Assembly (NCBI GenBank): GCA_913777465.1
Contig: CAJYRQ010000037.1
Coordinates: forward strand, 62,001 to 126,000
From: an uncultured Chryseobacterium sp.
GTDB taxonomy: Bacteria; Bacteroidota; Bacteroidia; Flavobacteriales; Weeksellaceae
Reading direction: 5' to 3'
Length of the DNA: 64,000 nt
Positions 33,978 to 41,400 of this stretch are shown here, in pieces (within the stretch, counting starts at the first letter, position 1; each line of letters opens with the position of its first letter). The notes under the pieces were generated by a model, which saw only the letters and a program-made list of their open reading frames with translations, ran no database searches and was not told the origin of the DNA. The translations under genes were made by a program, and so were the position numbers.

Positions 33978-34839
33978 GATTACAGTAATAATGCTCTTTT
34001 TTTTGAGTATTATAGCAGTAGGTTGTAAAAACGAAGATAAATCGCCTTCTTACCATAAAGGGGAAATGACAATTCTTACGGATGAATCGTTCAAAAGTGT
34101 TACCGAAGCTTTGGCAGAAGGCTATATGATCAATTATCCTGAGACCAAAATAAAAGTTTCCACGAAAAAAGAAGATCTCGGCTTTCTTGATTTACTGAAT
34201 GACAAAGCAAGAATTGTTGTTATGTCAAGGGATTTGTCTCCTGAAGAAATGAAAACCTATAAAGAACGAGTGGACCGTAATTTTTTACCGGCCCGGTTTG
34301 CAGCAGATGCCGTAATTTTCATTGTTCCTAAAAATTCAGCCAAAGAAAGTATTTCGATGGATGAAATAGACAAAGGGATGCAATCTGAAAATAGAGAATT
34401 TATTTTCGACGGAGCCAATTCCAGCAACCTTAATTTTGTTGCCCAAAAGCTTAAAAAGCAGCCTAAAGATTTAAAATTTTCCATAATTCCGGGCAATAAA
34501 AATATTATAGAGGAGTTAAATAAATATCCTGACAAAATAGGGGTTATTGGATTAAATACTTTCAGCCGGCCGTACGATAAGGAATCTGAGCAATTGAGAA
34601 ATATGGTAAAGATTCTTCCTATTGAGAGCAATGGGAAATTGTACAATACGGATTATGAAAACCTCCGGAAAATGAATTATCCTTTTACAAGAATTTTGTA
34701 TTTTTTAACAAATGAAGGCAACTTTAATATTGCCAACGGATTCATCAGGTATTCCTGCACACAGCTTGGGCAGATGATTGTTCAGAAAGAAGGATTGCAG
34801 CCTTATAACCTGTACAGGAGAGAAGTACAGATGCGTTAA
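33967..34839 (+). CDS. PstS-like substrate-binding lipoprotein
   Basis: 290 residues from ATG 33967 (MKNRITVIMLFFLSIIAVGC, lipobox IAVGC). The mature part begins EMTILTDESFKSVTEALAEGY, in the style of phosphate-binding PstS, and AFVDGANSS-like and VGVIGL segments continue the periplasmic-binding fold. No pstCAB transporter genes are near, so it may sense or hand over phosphate or another ligand to an outer-membrane system rather than an ABC transporter. It follows a small membrane gene by overlap and precedes a TPR gene. Confidence 0.82.
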   Translation: MKNRITVIMLFFLSIIAVGCKNEDKSPSYHKGEMTILTDESFKSVTEALAEGYMINYPETKIKVSTKKEDLGFLDLLNDKARIVVMSRDLSPEEMKTYKERVDRNFLPARFAADAVIFIVPKNSAKESISMDEIDKGMQSENREFIFDGANSSNLNFVAQKLKKQPKDLKFSIIPGNKNIIEELNKYPDKIGVIGLNTFSRPYDKESEQLRNMVKILPIESNGKLYNTDYENLRKMNYPFTRILYFLTNEGNFNIANGFIRYSCTQLGQMIVQKEGLQPYNLYRREVQMR

Positions 34840-34893
34840 AAAGTATTAAATTAATCATTTAACCAAAATAATTATAGTATTTTGGTCTGGAAA

Positions 34894-34924
34894 TTGTGTA
34901 AATATAAATCGAAATTTAGATTTG
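34894..34924 (+). promoter_or_regulatory. Promoter of the TPR protein gene
   Basis: TTG (34894-34896), 20 bp spacer, TAGATTTG (34917-34924). Predicted start of transcription is about 34929, so the ATG at 34934 would have almost no leader and those at 34946 or 34952 are preferred. Confidence 0.75.
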
Positions 34925-34945
34925 AATTATAAAATGAAAGATATA

Positions 34946-36586
34946 ATGAATATGAATGTAAAGAAGATTGCCTTTGGAGCAGCAGTGGTGTTTTTTACCA
35001 ACTTTGCCTTTGCGCAGACCGTTCAGGACGGGATTAACAGCGTAGACAGCGACAAATATGCTCAGGCAAAAACTAATTTTACGAACATGATTGCTTCAGC
35101 ACCAACTGCTGAAAACTATTTCTATTTAGGAAATACATATTTGAAACAAGGTGAGCCTGATTTCGCAGCGGCAACCGATAATTTTAATAAAGGTCTTGCA
35201 GCAGACAGCAAAAGCTACCTGAATAAGTTAGGCCTTGCTACTGTAAAACTTGGTAAAGGAGATAAAAATGCAGTGGCTGAGATCCAGAAAATCGTATCTG
35301 ACTCCAGAGAGAAAGATGCTGAAGTACTTTTCAGAGCTGCAGAAGCATTGACTTTATTTGAAAAAAATAACTCTCCGGATCTGGCTATTCAATTCCTGAA
35401 TAAGGCTATTGAAAGAGCTGAAAAAAAAGGTGTACCTGCCTATTATTACTATACTTTAGGAGATGCTTACCGTTTGAAGAGAATGCCGGGAGATGCCATG
35501 ACGGCTTATGACAAAGCCCTGCCTTTAGCAAAAAACAAAGCATCGGTATATACAAGGATAGGTACGCTTTGGATGGCTGCACAACAGTGGCAACAGGCAA
35601 AAACAAGTATTGATAAAGCTATTGCTACCGATCCTACCTATGCACCTGCATACAAGGCATTGGCAGCGTATGATATCAGATACCAACAGAATGCAAAGGC
35701 AACTCAGGATTTGATCAACTATACAAAATATGCCGATGAAGATCCTTATACCCAGCTGGAAATTGCAAAGCTTTATTTTACCAACGAAGACTATGCAAAC
35801 TCCAAGCAGGTATTGGATAAAATCTTTGATAAAATCAATGATCCGATCAAATTCAAATTAAGAGCCTATCAGTTATATGCTGACGGAAAATATGCAGAAG
35901 CTAAACAAAACATGGACAACTTCATTTCTCAGGCTGAGAAATCAAGAGTACAGCCGGCAGATCAGGGCTTGCAGGGGTTAATTGCAGCAGGTCTGGCAAA
36001 AACTGAGACCGATGCAGCTAAGAAAACAGCTTTAATGACGGAAGCTCAGCAAAAGGTAGCCATTGCAAAAGCAGCTAAGGATGAAACGCTGAAATGGGAT
36101 ATGGAATTGGTGAAAATCGCAGGTGGAGGCGGAACTTCCCAGGCTGATGTAGACGCAGGTCCTACCAACCCGACCATTGAAGGCTTAAAGCAGAAAGTAG
36201 CGGCTAATGCTCAGGATTCGGATTCCCTTTTCAAACTGGCAACGGCTTACCAGGATGCAAAAAACTGGAACGGAGCAATCATGACATGGCAGAAAATGAA
36301 TGCGCTTTTACCGGATTGGGCACCGGGATATTACAGCTTAGGGTATTCTTACCAACAGGCTGGAAATAACGATGCGGCAAAAATGGCTTACGAAAAATTC
36401 ATCACTACGGTGAAACCGGCTGATCAGGAAGCCAACAAGCAGACTTTAGCATATGCTTACTTTGCAGTAGCGTACATGAATAAAGATTCAGATCCTGCAA
36501 AAGCTAAGGAATACGTAGCTAAATCGGTTCAACTGGATCCTACTTACCAGGATGCTGTAAAACTGAACGCAGAGATCAACAAATAA
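34946..36586 (+). CDS. TPR-repeat periplasmic protein
   Basis: About 546 residues. Signal peptide MNVKKIAFGAAVVFFTNFAFAQ, then at least eight tetratricopeptide-like repeats: YFYLGNTYLKQGEPDFAAATDNFNKGL, YYYTLGDAYRLKRMPGDAMTAYDKAL, RIGTLWMAAQQWQQAKTSIDKA, and later PGYYSLGYSYQQAGNNDAAKMAYEKF. They form a helical scaffold for protein-protein contacts. The gene follows exbB-exbD-exbD-tonB and a PstS-like gene, a set often kept together in Bacteroidota, so it may help the TonB system, although this is context inference. Confidence 0.88.
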   Translation: MNMNVKKIAFGAAVVFFTNFAFAQTVQDGINSVDSDKYAQAKTNFTNMIASAPTAENYFYLGNTYLKQGEPDFAAATDNFNKGLAADSKSYLNKLGLATVKLGKGDKNAVAEIQKIVSDSREKDAEVLFRAAEALTLFEKNNSPDLAIQFLNKAIERAEKKGVPAYYYYTLGDAYRLKRMPGDAMTAYDKALPLAKNKASVYTRIGTLWMAAQQWQQAKTSIDKAIATDPTYAPAYKALAAYDIRYQQNAKATQDLINYTKYADEDPYTQLEIAKLYFTNEDYANSKQVLDKIFDKINDPIKFKLRAYQLYADGKYAEAKQNMDNFISQAEKSRVQPADQGLQGLIAAGLAKTETDAAKKTALMTEAQQKVAIAKAAKDETLKWDMELVKIAGGGGTSQADVDAGPTNPTIEGLKQKVAANAQDSDSLFKLATAYQDAKNWNGAIMTWQKMNALLPDWAPGYYSLGYSYQQAGNNDAAKMAYEKFITTVKPADQEANKQTLAYAYFAVAYMNKDSDPAKAKEYVAKSVQLDPTYQDAVKLNAEINK

Positions 36587-36612
36587 TTTAATTTTTAAAT
36601 TGTAAATAATAC

Positions 36613-36646
36613 ACTTCCCATTCGTTACGTTTGGGAAGTTTTTATT
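36613..36646 (+). terminator. Terminator of the TPR gene
   Basis: 8-bp stem ACTTCCCA / TGGGAAGT followed by TTTTTATTTTT. Its right arm and T-tract include the TTG used by the following promoter. Confidence 0.8.
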
Positions 36647-36662
36647 TTTAGTCTTATCTTTG
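36631..36662 (+). promoter_or_regulatory. Promoter of bshB1
   Basis: TTG (36631-36633), 21 bp, TATCTTTG (36655-36662). The box ends 5 nt before the ATG at 36668, so the mRNA would be leaderless or nearly so. Confidence 0.7.
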
Positions 36663-36667
36663 GAAAT

Positions 36668-37387
36668 ATGAAAACAGACATACTTGCTTTTGGGGCACAT
36701 CCCGATGATGTGGAACTGGGCTGCGGCGGAACCATCGCGAAAATGGTGTCGGAAGGAAAAGCCTGTGCAATCGTTGATCTTACAAGAGGGGAACTGGGAA
36801 CCCGCGGAACAGAAGAAACGAGAAAAGCGGAAGCGGCAGACTCTGCCGGAATTCTGGGCGTTCTGGCAAGAGAGAATCTTGGGATGAAAGACGGGTTTCT
36901 AGAAAATTCTGAGGATTATCAGATGAGGATTGTAAAAATGGTCCGTAAATACAGGCCGGAAATCGTCTTGGCCAATGCAATTGACGACAGACATCCGGAT
37001 CATGCGAAAGGAGCGAAATTAGTATCGGATGCGTGCTTTTTAGCCGGACTGAGAAAAATTGAAACGGTATTGGAAGGAGAAACCCAGGAAGTATGGAGAC
37101 CAAAACACATCTTTCATTACATTCAGTGGAAAAATATCGAACCGGAATTTGTAATAGACATTTCAGAACATCTGGATAAAAAGATTGCTGCCTGTATGGC
37201 TTTTAAAACTCAGTTTTATGATCCGGCATCTACGGAACCCCAAACGCCGATTACCTCAAAAGACTTTTTTGAGAGCCTGACTTATCGCGCGCAGGATTTG
37301 GGAAGGCTTTCGGGAGTCACTTATGCTGAGGGATTTACGTCTGAGAAGTTAATTGCTTTGAAAAATTTTGATGGAATTGTTTGGTAA
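36668..37387 (+). CDS. bshB1: Bacillithiol biosynthesis deacetylase BshB1
   Basis: 239 residues, LmbE/PIG-L-type zinc deacetylase. Zinc-binding motif AHPDDVELGCGGT (about 10-22) and the third ligand in DDRHPDHAKGAKLVSDA near 112. BshB1 removes acetyl from GlcNAc-malate in bacillithiol synthesis. The sequence, including TRGELGTRGTEETRKAEA and SGVTYAEGF near the C-terminus, matches BshB1 rather than other LmbE members. The bshA and bshC partners are not in this window. Confidence 0.94.
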   Translation: MKTDILAFGAHPDDVELGCGGTIAKMVSEGKACAIVDLTRGELGTRGTEETRKAEAADSAGILGVLARENLGMKDGFLENSEDYQMRIVKMVRKYRPEIVLANAIDDRHPDHAKGAKLVSDACFLAGLRKIETVLEGETQEVWRPKHIFHYIQWKNIEPEFVIDISEHLDKKIAACMAFKTQFYDPASTEPQTPITSKDFFESLTYRAQDLGRLSGVTYAEGFTSEKLIALKNFDGIVW

Positions 37388-37410
37388 TTAAAAAATCTTT
37401 CCTATATTTG
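37381..37410 (+). promoter_or_regulatory. Promoter of tRNA-His
   Basis: TTG (37381-37383), 19 bp, TATATTTG (37403-37410). It overlaps the last codons of bshB1 and gives a short leader before the tRNA. Confidence 0.8.
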
Positions 37411-37423
37411 CACTCACAAAACG

Positions 37424-37497
<74 letters not shown>

Positions 37498-37503
37498 CAA
37501 ATT

Positions 37504-37536
37504 AAAGTACACTTTTCAAAAGTGTACTTTTTTATT
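37504..37536 (+). terminator. Terminator after tRNA-His
   Basis: 13-bp stem AAAGTACACTTTT / AAAAGTGTACTTT with a very tight loop that would open to 5-7 nt, followed by six T. Confidence 0.88.
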
Positions 37537-37945
37537 TCATAATGCTTTATTTTTTACTTGCTCCCTGAAAATCCGGATTATCTAAAAAGCATTTTCAAAA
37601 ACAGGAAACTTCGGTAAAAAGACGGATAAAACCTGTAGGGTTTTAAAATACCGTTTGAGTTTATCAATGTATTCAATACCTGGAAGTATGAAAATCATCC
37701 CAGACCTTTCAAGAGATTCTACTATCGTTCTTAAAAGCATTGCATTTAATCCCATAAATTTTTAATTTTTCTTCGATTTTATTTTTGGAGCTTTTTCCCG
37801 CTTTCCGTTGCAATCTTTTTTTTCAAAAAAGGATTTTCACTGCAATCGGGGCTACGAATTGCGTTTATGCTTGGAAACCTGTGAAAACAGAAGGTCCGAC
37901 ACCAAAAAATATTTTCCTATTTTTAAAATCACAATCTCAGAATAT
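37537..37945. other. Gene-free spacer with a possible dispersed intergenic element
   Basis: About 400 bases without a supported gene before the DUF4132 locus. At 37780-37854 lies a stretch starting TATTTTTGGAGC and continuing with CCCGCTTTCCG, two near-identical TGCAATC words (37809-37815 and 37841-37847), a TTTTTTTTC-AAAAAA snapback between them, and ending CGGGGCTA. It resembles a sequence that I recall as recurring between genes of many flavobacteria; only one copy is seen here, so this rests on memory. TATTTTTG at 37780-37787 could be a -7 box. Confidence 0.45.
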
Positions 37946-38380
37946 ATGGAAATAAAGGTTACGGTAAAGCAACTGGGCAAAAAGCATCCCGTGCTTTCGG
38001 AGCAGCATCTTGAAATTGACCATCAGGGAGATTCAATCTCCCTGGAACAGCTTTTAAAGCTAATTGTTCAGCAGCAGGTTGAATCATTTAATACAAAATC
38101 TTTTGAAACAGAGGATCAGGACCATACCCAGACACCGCTTGAAAATTACCTCAATATTTTAACCGATACCGGAAAGGCAGGATTTGGCAGCATCTACAAT
38201 GAGAAAAGAGCCGATCTGCAGAAAGCACAGGAAAATGCCATCCAGGCTTTTGAAGACGGCATGTTTGCTGTTTTTTGCGGTGAAATCCAGCTCGAAAACC
38301 TTACCCAAATCATTGATCTAAGTATACAACCTGTTTTTACCTTCATCAGACTGACATTTCTGGCAGGGAGCTACTGGTAA
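37946..38380 (+). CDS. Small protein with ubiquitin-like (beta-grasp) pattern, partner of DUF4132 gene
   Basis: 144 residues from the ATG at 37946 (MEIKVTVKQLGKKHPVLSEQ). The order of secondary structure fits a beta-grasp: hairpin strands EIKVTVKQL and EQHLEI, helix SLEQLLKLIVQQQVESFN, a charged insertion (about 48-95), then DGMFAVFCGE, IDLSIQPVFTFIRLTFLAG. The end LAGSYW recalls the C-terminus of MoaD/ThiS-like proteins but lacks the terminal Gly-Gly. The fold call is inference from pattern. It lies 27 nt before the giant DUF4132 gene. A longer frame from 37808 is rejected because it covers the spacer element. Confidence 0.7.
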   Translation: MEIKVTVKQLGKKHPVLSEQHLEIDHQGDSISLEQLLKLIVQQQVESFNTKSFETEDQDHTQTPLENYLNILTDTGKAGFGSIYNEKRADLQKAQENAIQAFEDGMFAVFCGEIQLENLTQIIDLSIQPVFTFIRLTFLAGSYW

Positions 38381-38407
38381 TCCTTCACACACTAAATCAC
38401 AGAAACT

Positions 38408-41400
38408 ATGGAAATCAGAGAAAAACTAAAATCGAAGAAAATTGTCGATTATCACAAGAATTTAAAAAACGGACTGAAAAATCAGGCTGAAAAAGGAGTA
38501 TTGTCCAAACTATTTTCCAGACCCAAACTAAAAAAGGAAATCGCAGAATTCGGATTGCTGCTTCTTAGAAAAAAGGACAGTTACGGAGAAATCACACTGG
38601 GATCTCCTGAAGCTGAAGAGATAAAAAAGCACATCACCCGAAATATCTGGGAAGACAAAGATTATTTCGACTTGCTGGTCTATTTCTTCGGTGAACATGC
38701 CGGATTGGCAAAATACACCTGGAATAAAATGCCGTACAAAATGTATCAGACGGGGTATGAGCGCCGTTCTTTCCGGGCTCCCAATAATGAGCGGTTCACA
38801 TTACTTAATCAAATTAATTTAATAAGAAACTTACTGGAGCCGCCTAGTCTGTATACGTATGATAGCGGTACACAGTATTACGATCTGTCTTTGGAAGAGC
38901 AGATCATTTATGACAGCCAGCTGTACGGTAACGCGAGCCGGTTTTACCTGTGGTCAGCAGCCATTGATACGGGAAATGAAGCGGTCTACCAGCTGATTGA
39001 AGATATTATTTTCAACAAGCACCCGGAAGGAAAAGTATCCTCGGGCATCATCCACGCGCTGCTGAACAGTGAGCAGCAAAGGTGCTGGGAACTTGTGGAA
39101 AAACTCCTTCTGGCCGCACAACGGCAGGAAGGGCTGCGGCAGACCATTCTGGAAGCTTTGGATGAGACCAATACGCAGGCGTTGCAGTATATGCTGAAGG
39201 TCATCGAGGAAAATAAACTGACGCGGTTTTCATCGGTTGTACGGGCGATCGGGACCTGGACGGGCCTGGGCTGGGAGTCTGAAAAAGAAACGGTGGTAAA
39301 AAATATGGTTTCGATGGCCAACCGGTATTTCAGGAACCCGGATGACATTCCCCAAGCGGTACTCAGCAAAAACAACAATGAAGTGTATATGGCACTTTGG
39401 GTGCAGGGCGTCTGGGATGTGGAGCAGGCGGTACCCTATTTACATGACCTCATCGATAAAGGAAATGTGGAGAAAAAATGCCTGGCCGTAAAATTCGCCA
39501 TAGAAACCGGGGATCCTTACATCCAGATGCCGGTTTTTTATAAAGCAGTACAGCAGGGCGATCCTCAGGTTCTGGCATTTGCCGGAAGAGGCATGAGCGA
39601 TTTGCTGGCGGTAAATGCAAAATCAAAATTCTATATCGGTAATCCGGATTATCCCGGCTTCTTTGAAAAGCTTTATGAGCTGACCCAAAGAATAGCGGCT
39701 AAAGAAACAAAATTTGAAGGAACGGTTTTCTCATGGCAGAATGCCACTTTCAGAAAAAGCGACCTCTATGCTTCCATGTTTTATCTGGTAGGGGAGGATA
39801 GTAAAAAGCTTGATCTGGTACTGTCTTATTTCGATCAGTTTGACCTGACCTTACGGGAACAGCTTACGAGGAATATTCTGGACGATTTTTACTGCTACTC
39901 GTATTCCTATAATTTTGAACAGAAAAATAAAAAGGTTACTCCTTTCCAGAAAGAATTTGCCTTTAAGATCATCAAGGACCGTGGAGAATCTTTAGTCGCT
40001 TCGGGAATCAATGTCCTGCAGCAGGATCCTTTGGATAAAGATGAAGTGATGACTTTCTCCGATCTTTTCAAAAGAAAAGGTGGCACCCTTCGTCAGAAAC
40101 TGATCGAATTGATGATCAAACAGGAAGACCCGGTACTCATTCCTTTAATCAACGAAATGATAACCAAAGGGGATATCGAGCAGCGAACGGCTGCATTGGA
40201 CCTGATGCTCCAGCTTCGCAAAAATAACCGGATGCCGGAACAGATCAATCAGTGGCTTCAGCACTATTCGGAAAAGACAAAAATTTCAGAGCGGGAGCAG
40301 GGACTGCTGGACCAGCTAAGTCCATCCGCCGAAAGGAAAATTCTTTCTGCAGAAAACGGATATGGTTTTTATAACCCCTTGGAAGTATCGGAATATAAAT
40401 TACCGGAAGTGGAACCCGGCTCTGTTTATGCAAAGGCAACGGAAAATGATCCTTACGGATTTACCATGCCATTGGATCAGATTAAGAAACAGCTGGTTGA
40501 ATTAAAATACCTGTTCCTCAGCTATAAGGAATATGAGTATGAGGCGGAAAACTGGGAGGGCACTATGACCACCGAACTGATCGGTAATAATTTCCGCCAG
40601 ATCAAAAGGAATACGGATGGTTTTACGGGTCTCCAGCTGGCAGAGAACTACCCTCTGCACCAGGTTTGGGAACAATGGTATAAAGATTCCGGCCTACAGC
40701 CGCGGGATCTGTTCCTGTTAACCCTTACTGACAACTGTGACCGGAAAAGATTCAGAGATTTTTTAGAAAAGTATGTTTTTTATTACAAGGATATCATGCC
40801 TGATCCCACAAAGAATACGTACTCCTGGAACAATCCGCTTATTACGATTCTATATTCCCTGCAGCAAAAATTTGTTTTTGAAGAAAAAGCGGACTTCCTC
40901 ATTGATGCCTGCAGTACCTTGTTTGCCCATCTTCCCGAAGAAATCATTAATTATAAATCAAAACCGAACGAATATTATTACGGGCGCAGCGGCAACGGAT
41001 GGCAACAGCAGCATTTCTTTACGGTATTTTTACAAGCTATGCCCTATCAGCAGCTGAATGACGGACAGTTTATAAAAGTATGGAACCTCCATCGGTGGAT
41101 GCAGTTCAACGGCCTGAAGGAAAACATCCCGCATACCGTCCCGGATGTTTCTCTTTTCGCAAAGGCCTACGAACTGGGCCTGATTATCAAAAATGAGCTG
41201 TACGAAGGTGTTTTAACCGCTGATAATGCTATAAGAGAGCTGACCCAGCTGCCGTCTAACCATCAAAGCAAAAAATACTATGAAAAATTTCCGTTCCTGA
41301 AGCCTGTAGTTGATGAAATACAGGAGAAGTTTCTTGATATCGAATTAATCCGTGGTGATGCCGTTACGCCGGTCTCTCATTTTGTCGAGAAGTTCCAATC

